Origin: CALMEH01 sp964548225
GTDB lineage: Bacteria > Acidobacteriota > Blastocatellia > Pyrinomonadales > Pyrinomonadaceae
Direction: 5' to 3'
DNA length: 28,810 nt
Assembly (NCBI GenBank): GCA_964548225.1
Contig: CAZJQP010000067.1
Span: 1-28,810, forward strand
Made by a program: the position numbers and the translations under genes. Positions 15,012-22,381 of the stretch are shown here, in pieces (the first letter of the stretch is position 1; every line of letters begins with the position of its first letter). Below the pieces are notes generated by a model, which saw only the letters and a list, made by a program, of their open reading frames with translations, searched no databases and was not told where the DNA came from.

Positions 15012-15040
15012 AAAAGGACGAACTTTTCATTCGCCCTTTT
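15012..15040 (-). terminator. Terminator-like hairpin after the YHS lipoprotein gene
   Basis: AAAAGG-A-CGAA at 15012-15022 pairs with TTCG-C-CCTTTT at 15030-15040 with one mismatch and a seven-base loop. On the minus strand it lies about 30 bases past the YHS gene stop and is followed by GTTTGGAATAA. It separates that transcript from the glucosidase operon. Confidence 0.6.
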
Positions 15041-15065
15041 TTACTTTTTACTTTTTACTTTTTAC
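15038..15065. repeat. Four tandem copies of a 7-bp repeat
   Basis: TTTTTAC occurs four times head to tail between the hairpin at 15012-15040 and the stop of the YHS gene. Such AT-rich heptads are prone to slippage. No function is evident. Confidence 0.8.
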
Positions 15066-15070
15066 TTGCG

Positions 15071-15538
15071 TCAGCCTTTATGTTGCGGCGGCTTCGTCTG
15101 AAATTCCTTCCAATTTTTCTCGCCGTCTTTGATGCGTTGTTCTTGTTCTTTTTCCCACATTTCCTTAACTTTCGGGTTGTAATTCAAATAAAGTTTGCCG
15201 TCCACAACCTTCCAAGCGTTCGGATCGCCGTCTGCCGTGTAGCCTTTTGAAACGGCATAAGAACAGTAACCGCCGAATTGCGGCGCAAATTGTTCGGGAT
15301 TTGCCTTAAATTTTTCAAGGTTTTCGGCGTTTGCGAAAAGCCATTTCGCGCCTTTCCAGACGAATTCATACTGCGAATTTCCTTGAACTGCGTTGTTTTC
15401 GGCAAAATATGCAACCGTGTCAAAACCTTTAATCGCCACATTTTCGGCAGACGTGCTGACTGTTTTGAAATTATCGGATTTTGTGCAAGCCGAAAAACTT
15501 ATAACGCTCAAAATTAACAAAACTATAATTTTTTTCAT
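15071..15538 (-). CDS. YHS-domain lipoprotein
   Basis: This 155-residue precursor begins MKKIIVLLILSVISFSAC, a lipoprotein signal with the lipidation cysteine at position 18. A YHS domain follows: AIKGFDTVAYF near 34-44, then YEFVWKGAKWLFANAENLEKF, and FGGYCSYAVSKGYTADGDP with the YHS core around the GGYCSYA segment. YHS domains often occur in proteins linked to metal handling or oxygenase and transport systems. I start at 15538, since GGA lies six bases before this ATG and the longer frame runs into the palindromic element. The element at 15549-15690 separates it from the upstream VOC gene. Its substrate is unknown. Confidence 0.82.
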   Translation of the reverse strand: MKKIIVLLILSVISFSACTKSDNFKTVSTSAENVAIKGFDTVAYFAENNAVQGNSQYEFVWKGAKWLFANAENLEKFKANPEQFAPQFGGYCSYAVSKGYTADGDPNAWKVVDGKLYLNYNPKVKEMWEKEQEQRIKDGEKNWKEFQTKPPQHKG

Positions 15539-15548
15539 ATTTTCCATT

Positions 15549-15690
15549 GACTGGAGCGCAAGCGTCCCGCTTGCAAACATCGCGTTTTTCAGCGATGTAA
15601 AGGCGTTTGTCTAAATTCAACTTGATTTTCCCGCAAACGCTTTTTCGCGCTCTTGCGCTTATTGCAAGCGGGGACGCTTGCGCTCCAGTC
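15549..15690. repeat. Dispersed inverted-repeat element, copy 2 (MITE/REP-like)
   Basis: This 142-bp element has the best-preserved ends: GACTGGAGCGCAAGCGTC at the left and, reverse complemented, GACTGGAGCGCAAGCGTC at the right, each followed by a CGCTTGCAA block, differing by one base. It shares interior blocks with copy 1 at 10685-10822. In both copies the right end abuts the upstream gene's stop codon (TAAAGACTGGAG on the minus strand) and the left end lies just before the downstream gene's start region. Confidence 0.87.
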
Positions 15691-15691
15691 T

Positions 15692-16735
15692 TTATCTTTC
15701 AATTACACGAACGGCGTGTCCGTCCGTGTCTCTGACTAATAAAGCACTTTTGAACGCGAAATTATTCCCTGAAAAATTAACCAAACCTGATGAAATAAAA
15801 TCGTATCGGCTTTTGAGCAAAAAATCGGTCAGTAAATCTGTCTTTTCGGCTTCAAAACTCGTCTGCCAATGCCATAAATCACTCGATTTTGTATCTTTCG
15901 GAAAAGGCTTTCCATCACACGGCGCGAGATATTCCAAAAACTCGACGGCAATTCCATCCTCGCGTGTCCGCAAACCCGTAATATGCAATTTCGCGCCGAA
16001 AACATTGTTCAGATGTTCTTGCTCCGTCCCGAAATTCATACTTTCGCCCGCGACGCTTAAACCCAACGCATCGCGGTAAAACTTCAAACTCTCGTCCGTA
16101 TTGCCGACAACAATCGCCGTGTGGTCAATGCCCAAAAACAGCTTTCCCGACTTTGCCAAATCGTGCCATTTTGCCGCGCCTTTATCTTCGGGAAATTGCA
16201 AAACCTCTAAAACGTGATTGTCGAAATCCTTAAAATAAAATGCTTTAATTCCGGCGGCATTCGGGATAGTTTTCGGCAAAGTCTGCGGTGCGGTAGAAGC
16301 AAATCGGACTTTATTTTTTCGCAAAATTTCAAAGGCTTTGTCCATATCCGAAACGATAATCGCAACGTGCTGAAACCATTTATCATTGCTCCGCGAATCA
16401 AGCGGAATCGGACGCGAATTTGAGTTTAAATATTCGGTCAATTCTAATGTTTCGTTGCCTAATTGAAGACGCACAACCCGCACACGCGCACCGAAAACGC
16501 CCGAAAGATGCTCAAACGAATCGCCCCAAACTTCCTTGTCCGAAACTTTCTCAAACGGCAAAATCCGCGTATAAAAATCAATCGCTTTGTCCATCTCCGA
16601 AACGGTAAAACCAACTGATTCAACCCGCGAAATCTGTCCGTGAGCAATCGTCGAAAAAAAAGCGAACAACGCAATTAAACCGATAATCAGCCAGCCGATT
16701 GGAAACCCAAAACCTCTTGTTTCTTCATATTTCAT
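15692..16735 (-). CDS. Secreted or anchored protein with two VOC (glyoxalase/dioxygenase-fold) domains
   Basis: This 347-residue protein has a hydrophobic segment at 11-30 (FPIGWLIIGLIALFAFFSTI) followed by AHGQ, a possible signal-peptidase site. The first VOC domain (~35-182) has GFTVSEMDKAIDFYTRIL near 42-59 and FKDFDNHVLEVLQF near 168-181. The second (~200-345) has GIDHTAIVVGNTDESLKFY near 202-220 and VRDTDGHAVRVIE near 334-346. The metal-site His and Glu pattern (DHTAI, FLEYL, DGHAV) is partly kept. VOC folds serve many metal-dependent reactions; the substrate is unknown. The start is uncertain: ATGs at 16735 and 16753 are possible and neither has a strong ribosome binding site. The whole upstream gap is a 21-bp minisatellite. 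Confidence 0.8.
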   Translation of the reverse strand: MKYEETRGFGFPIGWLIIGLIALFAFFSTIAHGQISRVESVGFTVSEMDKAIDFYTRILPFEKVSDKEVWGDSFEHLSGVFGARVRVVRLQLGNETLELTEYLNSNSRPIPLDSRSNDKWFQHVAIIVSDMDKAFEILRKNKVRFASTAPQTLPKTIPNAAGIKAFYFKDFDNHVLEVLQFPEDKGAAKWHDLAKSGKLFLGIDHTAIVVGNTDESLKFYRDALGLSVAGESMNFGTEQEHLNNVFGAKLHITGLRTREDGIAVEFLEYLAPCDGKPFPKDTKSSDLWHWQTSFEAEKTDLLTDFLLKSRYDFISSGLVNFSGNNFAFKSALLVRDTDGHAVRVIER

Positions 16736-16748
16736 ATATTTCTTAAAC

Positions 16749-17021
16749 TTCATCACGCCCGCAAGACGCTTCATCACACTTGCAAAATCCTCCATCACGC
16801 TTGCGAGATGCTCCATCAGACTCGTCCGATGCCTTATTGCGCGGGTCTGATGCTTTATCAGACTTGTCTAATGCTTCATCAGACTCGTCAAATGTTTCAT
16901 CAGACTCGTCTAATGCTTCATCAGACTCGTCCGATGTTTCATTAGACTCGTCTAATGTTTCATCAGACGAGTCTGATACTTCATCAGACGAGTCTGATGA
17001 AGCATTTGACCAGTCTTTTGT
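16749..17021. repeat. 21-bp minisatellite, 13 units, filling the VOC-GMC gap
   Basis: Units are based on TTCATCAGACTCGTCTAATG plus one base, stepping exactly 21 bases from 16749. Units 1-3 are a CACGCTTGC variant, 4-10 the main type, 11-12 have CAGACGAGTCTG, and 13 is degenerate. The span is 273 bases, exactly 13 x 21. Because 21 is a multiple of three, heptapeptide-repeat frames are open on both strands (for example SDESDEA-like and SSDSSNA-like), but none has a convincing start signal. The first unit holds a possible start codon of the VOC gene (16753). Confidence 0.9.
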
Positions 17022-17026
17022 TTAAT

Positions 17027-18586
17027 TCATTCTCCCAAAAGATGTTCGCCGACGCGCAGGGCATTTGCCATAATCGTCAAAGCTGGATTAACTGCCGAAC
17101 TCGAAGGGAAAAACGAGCCGTCCACAACATACAAATTATCAACGTCGTGCGCCTTGCAATTTCGGTCTAAAACCGATGTTGTTGGATCATTTCCAAACCG
17201 CAAAGTGCCGTTTTGATGCGCGACTCCGGCAAGCGGAATTTGTTCCGCAAGGTAAAGATTTCGCGCAAAAATGCCTTGATGACATTCGCCGCCGTGAATG
17301 TCGCATTTGCGTTGGGCGTTAAGAAGTTTCTGCAATTTTTTCTGCAAACGCTTGTGCGGTTCGACGTTGTTCGGCGTGTAGCTCAAAACAATTTCGCCGT
17401 CCTTATTGAGCGTTACGCGGTTTTCCGCACGCGGCAAATCCTCTGTCGTCAGCCAAAAATCCATCGAATGTTTCGCCATCAGATCGAGCGTAAAACCGGG
17501 CGCAATCGCCGGCGCACCTGCCGAAAGCGTTACGCCATCGAGCTTTCCGACAAACGAAATATGTCCCATCGGAAATTCAAAATCGTCCGCGCCGAAATAA
17601 AAATCATTTACGGCGAGAGTCTTTTGAAAAATCGTCGGATTCGGACATTTTGAAACGGCGAGCATCACCGAATTGACATGCCCCATATAGTTTCGCCCGA
17701 CTTGATCGCTCGAATTGGCTAAACCGTTCGGATGTTTTTCATTCGCGGAACGCAGAAGCAACGCCGCCGAATTTATCGCTCCCGCCGAAACGACAACCAC
17801 ATCAGCCGAATAAATTTCTTCCGCGCCGTTTCGATTGATACGCACGGCGGAAATTGTTCTGCCCGAAGCGTCGGTTTCAAGTTTTGTAACCATCGCATTG
17901 GTCAAAAGCGTAACATTCGGATAATGCAAAGCCGGTTCAACGGCGCAGGTTTGCGCGTCCGCTTTGGCGTTCAAAAGACACGGAAAACCGTCGCAGGTCG
18001 CGCATCGAATACATTCGCTTTTGTGGCTGTTTTCCTTTAATTTCACGCCGAGCGGAACGTGAAACGGCTTCAAACCTTGCGCCGCAAAATCTTCGGCGAG
18101 ATGCTGAATCCGCGTTTCGTGGCTCACGGCGGGATGCGGAAACTCCGCACTCGCCCAAGGCTCGGTCGGATCTTCGCCGCGTGTGCCGTGAACGTGATAA
18201 AGCTGTTCGGCTTCGGTGTAATATGGCTCTAATTCATCGTAAGAAATCGCCCATTCGGGAGAAATTCCGTCGTAATGTTTCAGTTCGCCGAAATCTTCCT
18301 TTCGCATTCTAAACAACGCCGCGCCGTAAAATTTCGTGTTGCCGCCGACGTTGTAATTCGTGTGCGGATGAAGCGGTTTGCCCGTGCTGTCATACCAAGT
18401 TTCTTTCGTGTTGTAATGCCCTTCGACATTCACCTTGCGCGAATTCCAATTGTCTAAACCACGCTTCACAAAATCGCCGCGCTCCAAAACCAGAATCTTT
18501 TTGCCCGACGGCGCAAGTTTATGAAGCAAAGTTCCGCCGCCTGCACCCGTCCCGATGATAATAAAATCGTAATGTCCGTTTGTCAT
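17027..18586 (-). CDS. GMC-family FAD-dependent oxidoreductase with a four-cysteine cluster
   Basis: This 519-residue protein begins with the FAD dinucleotide motif FIIIGTGAGGGTLLHKLA near 8-25, with E35 (LVLER) to bind ribose. GGNTKFYGAA near 81-90 is a flavin-contacting GMC region. The C-terminus has GVAHQNGTLRFG with the catalytic-histidine candidate and SAVNPALTIMANALRVGEHL with the asparagine and flavin contacts. GMC enzymes oxidise alcohols, sugars or sterols. Residues 192-203 hold CIRCATCDGFPC (C-x2-C-x2-C-x4-C), seen in one GMC subgroup; it may bind metal or a cluster. No Tat signal is visible. AGAGGA before the ATG overlaps the aquaporin stop, so the two genes are coupled. The substrate is unknown. 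Confidence 0.9.
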   Translation of the reverse strand: MTNGHYDFIIIGTGAGGGTLLHKLAPSGKKILVLERGDFVKRGLDNWNSRKVNVEGHYNTKETWYDSTGKPLHPHTNYNVGGNTKFYGAALFRMRKEDFGELKHYDGISPEWAISYDELEPYYTEAEQLYHVHGTRGEDPTEPWASAEFPHPAVSHETRIQHLAEDFAAQGLKPFHVPLGVKLKENSHKSECIRCATCDGFPCLLNAKADAQTCAVEPALHYPNVTLLTNAMVTKLETDASGRTISAVRINRNGAEEIYSADVVVVSAGAINSAALLLRSANEKHPNGLANSSDQVGRNYMGHVNSVMLAVSKCPNPTIFQKTLAVNDFYFGADDFEFPMGHISFVGKLDGVTLSAGAPAIAPGFTLDLMAKHSMDFWLTTEDLPRAENRVTLNKDGEIVLSYTPNNVEPHKRLQKKLQKLLNAQRKCDIHGGECHQGIFARNLYLAEQIPLAGVAHQNGTLRFGNDPTTSVLDRNCKAHDVDNLYVVDGSFFPSSSAVNPALTIMANALRVGEHLLGE

Positions 18587-18595
18587 AAAATTCCT

Positions 18596-19444
18596 CTAAA
18601 ACAATCCCGTTACAGGCGGAAACATCGCCTTTTGTTTTGTAACTTCGATAAAATCCTGCTTTTTGCCGAGTTCTCCGAAACGGCAATTAAAAATACACCG
18701 CACCGCGCCGTAATGATAAAATTTCGCGCAATAAACTTCTCTCAAACCTTTGACGCGCACATAAACTTCTGCCGCAAGTAGCATTGCCAGCGGCGGCGCG
18801 ACAAAATAAATCCACCAACTCGCCCAAACATTTCCGACAATCGCCGAGCCAAACGTCCGCGCCGGATTCATACTCATTCCCGAAATCGGTGCTTCGAGCG
18901 AAATGTAAATTGCGACCAAAGTTCCGGCAAAAAATGGCGTAAAACGCGAAAGTTTGGCGTGATTTGAAACGATTAGAACCGTCGTCATCATTCCAAACGA
19001 AATAATAAATTCAGCGATAAATGAAACGCTCGCGCCGCTCTGATTCGGAACGGTTACGGCAAAATTCACGCTTTCATTTGCCAGCCATTCGCCCAGAAAA
19101 AGCCACGAAAGAAAAACTCCGATGCTTGCACCAATAAATTGAAAAAGAACGTAAAAAACCGCGTCGTTCGTCCGTATTTTGCCCAAACGCCAAAACGTCA
19201 AAGTAACCGCCGGATTGATATGTGCGCCCGAAAGTTTGCCGAAAGGCGAAAGAAAAATCGCAATCGCCGTCGCGCCCATCGCCAAGCCAATCAGCACAAA
19301 CCGAACTTGCAAATTCCAATCCGCCGCGATTGATTTCGGGTGAAATAAAATTGCGCTGAAAACACACGCCGAAACCATAAACGCGCCCAAGCCCAACGCT
19401 TCGCAAAAATATTCTCGCCAATGATTTTTTAATGTTTTAATCAT
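18596..19444 (-). CDS. MIP-family channel (aquaporin) with a cysteine-bearing C-terminal tail
   Basis: This 282-residue membrane protein has six helices and both pore half-helices: SGAHINPAVT with NPA at 77-79, and SGMSMNPARTFGSAIVG with NPA at 193-195. The NPART form with the arginine is the usual selectivity-filter arginine. It should conduct water or small neutral solutes. After the last helix (about 230) there is an extra cytoplasmic tail of about 50 residues with C239, C250 and C254 (CAKFYHYGAVRC, IFNCRF). The start at 19444 follows AGGAAAT; a TTG five codons earlier is less likely. It leads a coupled pair with the GMC oxidoreductase, nine bases downstream. Confidence 0.92.
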   Translation of the reverse strand: MIKTLKNHWREYFCEALGLGAFMVSACVFSAILFHPKSIAADWNLQVRFVLIGLAMGATAIAIFLSPFGKLSGAHINPAVTLTFWRLGKIRTNDAVFYVLFQFIGASIGVFLSWLFLGEWLANESVNFAVTVPNQSGASVSFIAEFIISFGMMTTVLIVSNHAKLSRFTPFFAGTLVAIYISLEAPISGMSMNPARTFGSAIVGNVWASWWIYFVAPPLAMLLAAEVYVRVKGLREVYCAKFYHYGAVRCIFNCRFGELGKKQDFIEVTKQKAMFPPVTGLF

Positions 19445-19551
19445 GCGTATTTCCTGCAAATAAAAATCATCGCGCTTGAAGTTTTTATTCCAAATTAATT
19501 TGTAGTTTCGTTGAATCGGCGTAAAATTATCTTAGGTGAAGGCACAAAATT

Positions 19552-19824
19552 ATGGACTTTTATTTTTTACTTTTTTCGCTATTTTTCCCGCGTATCGTAA
19601 TGTTGGTTTATTTTTTTATGTTTCCGGCACAATTTCCGTTGAATTCCGTGCCGCAATGGGCGGATATTTTGCTCGGCGCATTGTTTCCGCGTATTCTGAT
19701 TTTGATTTACATTTATCAAAATTTGGGCGCGGAAAACATCTGGTTTATCGCGCATCTGGTCGTGCTGATTTTGGCTTACTTCGGTGGCGGACGTGAAACT
19801 GCAAGGCGCAGAAAATCAGAATGA
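19552..19824 (+). CDS. Small hydrophobic membrane protein (90 residues), unknown function
   Basis: The protein has about three hydrophobic helices: FYFLLFSLFFPRIVMLVYFF (3-22), WADILLGALFPRILILIYIY (about 36-55) and IWFIAHLVVLILAYFGG (about 63-79). It ends with a basic tail, RETARRRKSE. The FPRI motif occurs twice, which suggests an internal duplication or conserved helix ends. I recall unnamed proteins of this pattern in related genomes. It is transcribed divergently from the aquaporin and its stop touches the inverted repeat at 19824-19896. Confidence 0.7.
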   Translation: MDFYFLLFSLFFPRIVMLVYFFMFPAQFPLNSVPQWADILLGALFPRILILIYIYQNLGAENIWFIAHLVVLILAYFGGGRETARRRKSE

Positions 19825-19896
19825 TTTTAACTGCGAAAAGACGCAAAAATTTGTTTTTGGCTTTTCGCGCATTTTCGCGTCTTTCGCGGTTAAAAT
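19824..19896. repeat. Inverted repeat between convergent genes (AACCGCGAAAGACGC type)
   Basis: The left arm ATTTTAACTGCGAAAAGACG and the right arm, reverse complemented as ATTTTAACCGCGAAAGACGC, match over about 20 bases with one substitution and one extra base. The element spans from the stop of the small membrane protein to one base before the protease stop, so it is a likely shared transcription end. The arm resembles the AACCGCAGAGACGC arm at 24031-24050. Confidence 0.75.
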
Positions 19897-21345
19897 CTAT
19901 TTCACAATCAAAATCGAATTAAACCCGCCGAAGCCGTCGTCTTCTTTGCGTGAATGGCTTGTGTCTTCTGTCCAAAATTGGTTATTGACACAAAATTTAT
20001 AAGCGTATTTGCCGCTTGCCGGAAGATTTATTTGGGCAACCCAAACGCCTTCGGAATTTTTGAGAAATTGAATTTCGTCTTTCTTCCAATCGTTAAAATC
20101 ACCTGCCAAATAAACACTTTGCGCCGCGTCGTCGTGGTGAGAAAAGATAACTTTTCCGCTTTCAACGTGCGGTTCGCCGTAATTTTTTGCTTCGAGAAAA
20201 TGCGTTTCCAGCAAGGCTTTTTCGATTGCCGCCGAAGCATTCAAAACGCCGAAACCTTGTCTGATGTGCGGTTGATGCGGGAGTTTTGACGCGGTTGAAA
20301 TAAGAATGTTTTTGACATTCACAGGCGTAAGATTCGGATTTGCTTCAAGCATTTGTGCAATAACCGAAGCCGTAATTGGTGCGGCAAAACTCGTGCCGTC
20401 AACGTGTTTGTAATGTGTGGCGACGATGCCGCGCCGTTGGAGTTCGGTTTCGACTAATTGCCGCGCTGTTTTTACATCGGTTGACAAAATATATTCCGGC
20501 AAATCGGCGACCTGCCAATGTTCGAGAAAAATTTTCCGAAAAGCATATTCCGGCGCGGTCGCAATTATCGAAAGCATTTCTGCTGTTTGATAATCTTTCG
20601 TTTCAGGTAAAATCGGCGCGGCGACGAACATCGCGGGAGCAATAATTTCCGGTTTGATTAAGCCGTCTTTCGTTGTGCCGAAATTTGAATGATAAAGCCG
20701 AAAGTTTTTGTGTGAAAACTGATTTTCGTCCGAATAGCCGCCAACTGTGATAACCGAAGGGCAATTTGCGGGCGGAATTGAATGACTGTCGGCAGAATTT
20801 CCCGCGGCAACCGTAATGCAAACGCCCGCTTCAACCAATTTTTCGGCAAGCCGATTGATACGACTTTCTTCAAACGAAACGTCCATATCGCCGCCAAGCG
20901 ACATATTCAAAACGCGAATCTCGTATTTTTCGCGGTTATCCAAAACCCATTGCAAACCTTTTTCGATTGACTCATCGGAAATTCGTCCGTTTTCCGAAAC
21001 CTTTACCAAAACGAGCCGTGCAGACGAAGCAATTCCGCGATAAACGCCGTCGGAAAGCGCACCGCTTCCGGCGCACGAAGCAACCGTCTGCGTGCCGTGC
21101 CAATGATACGAATGCGGCGCGAAAATTGAATGAAACGAACTTTCTTCCGCCTCGACATCGTGAAACGCAACAACTCTTTCGGCAAAATCCGTGTGCGGAT
21201 AAAATCCCGAATCGAGAAAAGCAATGGTTACATTTTTGCCCGTAAATCGTGTGTCGGCATTTAATTTTTCGACCGTCGGAATTACTGCAAAACGATTTTG
21301 CGCGTGGCTGTGTTGGTGTTTTTTGATTTGAATAGTATCTAACAT
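19897..21345 (-). CDS. Subtilisin-like serine protease (S8) with C-terminal CBM48-like domain
   Basis: This 482-residue protein has the full subtilase catalytic set: D45 in IAFLDSGFYPH, H83 in HWHGTQTVAS, N183 in TVAAGNSADSHS, and S319 in VDGTSFAAPITASV. The insert near 240-310 is longer than usual. Residues ~395-482 form an E-set/glycogen-binding-like domain with VYLAGDFNDWKKDE near 411-424 and GKYAYKFCVNNQFWTED near 445-461, the CBM48/AMPK-beta pattern. I start at 21345 (MLDTIQIKKHQHSH), which places a short head before the catalytic fold. A longer frame to 21528 adds a hydrophobic segment, but it overlaps the regulator's promoter region and has no ribosome binding site. With this start it lacks a signal peptide and may be cytoplasmic. 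The substrate is unknown. Confidence 0.87.
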   Translation of the reverse strand: MLDTIQIKKHQHSHAQNRFAVIPTVEKLNADTRFTGKNVTIAFLDSGFYPHTDFAERVVAFHDVEAEESSFHSIFAPHSYHWHGTQTVASCAGSGALSDGVYRGIASSARLVLVKVSENGRISDESIEKGLQWVLDNREKYEIRVLNMSLGGDMDVSFEESRINRLAEKLVEAGVCITVAAGNSADSHSIPPANCPSVITVGGYSDENQFSHKNFRLYHSNFGTTKDGLIKPEIIAPAMFVAAPILPETKDYQTAEMLSIIATAPEYAFRKIFLEHWQVADLPEYILSTDVKTARQLVETELQRRGIVATHYKHVDGTSFAAPITASVIAQMLEANPNLTPVNVKNILISTASKLPHQPHIRQGFGVLNASAAIEKALLETHFLEAKNYGEPHVESGKVIFSHHDDAAQSVYLAGDFNDWKKDEIQFLKNSEGVWVAQINLPASGKYAYKFCVNNQFWTEDTSHSRKEDDGFGGFNSILIVK

Positions 21346-21484
21346 CTCGCTTATTTTTATATTTCCAATTTGCAAGATGTTTATTGCGTTTCCGATGAAA
21401 ATTATTCCTGTTTTTATCGAAAATTTTTGTGTGACAAAAACTAAAGTGATGATTTGCAAAAACGCGAAGAACAAAAAGAAAAAA

Positions 21485-21513
21485 TTGACAAATATTTTTT
21501 CTATAATTATTAT
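21485..21513 (+). promoter_or_regulatory. Candidate sigma-70 promoter of the AraC-type regulator
   Basis: TTGACA at 21485-21490 is followed after 17 bases by TATTAT at 21508-21513. The predicted start of transcription lies about 30 bases before the ATG, with AAGGAG at 21538-21543 in between. Confidence 0.6.
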
Positions 21514-21552
21514 TCTAACAATTTCCAAAATTAACCTAAGGAGTTTTACTCA

Positions 21553-21903
21553 ATGGAAAAAAGAATCGAATTTATCCACGAAGAAATAGTCAAAAATCTT
21601 CATCATCAATGGATGATTAAAAACATCGCCGAATCAGTCGGTTTATCAGTCAGACATCTGCAAAAATTGCATAAATCCGAAACGGGAATTTCGCTGATGA
21701 ATTGGATTTGTAATAAGCGTTTGGAAAAAGCCGCAGAACTTTTGGCAGATACGTTTCTGACCGTTAAAGAAGTCGGCTATCAAGTCGGAATGCTGAACGA
21801 TAGTCATTTTACCCGTGATTTCAAGAAAAAATACGGCTTACCGCCTTCTATCTATCGCCGACAACAAGGAAACAAAAAAGAAATCCTTTCTAGACAGGAA
21901 TGA
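21553..21903 (+). CDS. Single-domain AraC-family transcriptional regulator
   Basis: This 116-residue protein consists almost only of the AraC/XylS DNA-binding domain. The first helix-turn-helix is around 21-45 (IKNIAESVGLSVRHLQKLHK) and the second around 70-95 (VKEVGYQVGMLNDSHFTRDF), followed by KKYGLPPSIYRR, the usual family end. There is no ligand-sensing domain, so it may work constitutively or through a partner protein, as MarA and SoxS do. AAGGAG nine bases before ATG supports the start. Divergent from the protease and upstream of the Cys-rich peptide gene, it is a candidate regulator of either. Confidence 0.88.
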   Translation: MEKRIEFIHEEIVKNLHHQWMIKNIAESVGLSVRHLQKLHKSETGISLMNWICNKRLEKAAELLADTFLTVKEVGYQVGMLNDSHFTRDFKKKYGLPPSIYRRQQGNKKEILSRQE

Positions 21904-21947
21904 CGTAATCCGCCAAAAAAAAAACGCTTTTGGTATAGAAATAACGC

Positions 21948-21975
21948 TTGATTTTTGATTTTTTCGTGTGATAAT
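21948..21975 (+). promoter_or_regulatory. Candidate promoter of the Cys-rich peptide gene
   Basis: TTGATT at 21948-21953 and GATAAT at 21970-21975 are separated by 16 bases, about 38 bases before the ATG at 22014. It suggests that the peptide and the following gene can be transcribed apart from the regulator. Confidence 0.45.
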
Positions 21976-22013
21976 CAAACTCTAAAAAGTTATATTCAGT
22001 AAGTTTATCATCT

Positions 22014-22352
22014 ATGAAAATTTTACAAAGTGTTATTATGTCAGTTTTGGGCTTTCTGTTTATAGGAGTGGCAATCTTTAACTTTACACAGAAAGCGAGT
22101 GCGGAAGATAAATCTTCATCCTTAGAATCAAGCCCTGTTACCGTTACAGTAGAGACAAATTCGCCCGGAACTTGCAATGCTCCCCCTGGTTGTTCTTTTT
22201 ATGTTGAAAGTTACATATGTAATTATTCGTCAGCTTGCAGTTGTGCAACAAACCCATCGTGGTGTTGCAAAAAAGAAGAAGGCTATTGTCTTCACTATCC
22301 TGAAAATCGAACATGGTCTTCACGATGTAGCACAGTTTGTGTTCTTTGGTAG
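22014..22352 (+). CDS. Secreted cysteine-rich small protein, unknown function
   Basis: This 112-residue precursor has a hydrophobic core VIMSVLGFLFIGVAIFNF (7-24) and a likely signal-peptidase site QKASA|E after residue 30. The mature part starts with a serine-rich spacer and then packs ten cysteines into 56 residues: C54, C60, C69, C75, C77, C84, C85, C92, C105 and C109. An even number with a CC pair suggests up to five disulfides, and the compact pattern recalls secreted toxins, bacteriocins or adhesive peptides; none of these is shown. The start could instead be ATG 22038. It lies 29 bases before an anchored protein on the same strand. I do not recognise a family. Confidence 0.72.
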   Translation: MKILQSVIMSVLGFLFIGVAIFNFTQKASAEDKSSSLESSPVTVTVETNSPGTCNAPPGCSFYVESYICNYSSACSCATNPSWCCKKEEGYCLHYPENRTWSSRCSTVCVLW

Positions 22353-22381
22353 TTACTAATCTTTTGAGGAGGAAACAAAAA

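Noticed and set aside
16749..17021. The regular 21-bp array as a CRISPR
   Set aside because: Units are directly contiguous with no unique spacers and the period is 21 bases; no cas genes are present.
16780..17025. Serine/aspartate-rich 81-codon plus-strand frame through the minisatellite
   Set aside because: It starts with TTG, has no ribosome binding site, and is a by-product of a repeat with a period divisible by three; the other strand is equally open.
21485..21507. TATAAT at 21502-21507 as the -10 box for the TTGACA at 21485
   Set aside because: The spacing is only 11 bases; TATTAT at 21508 gives the proper 17-base spacing.
21346..21528. N-terminal extension of the subtilase with a hydrophobic segment
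   Set aside because: It has no ribosome binding site, is extremely AT-rich and covers the regulator's promoter region, so the start at 21345 is preferred, though a membrane anchor is not fully excluded.
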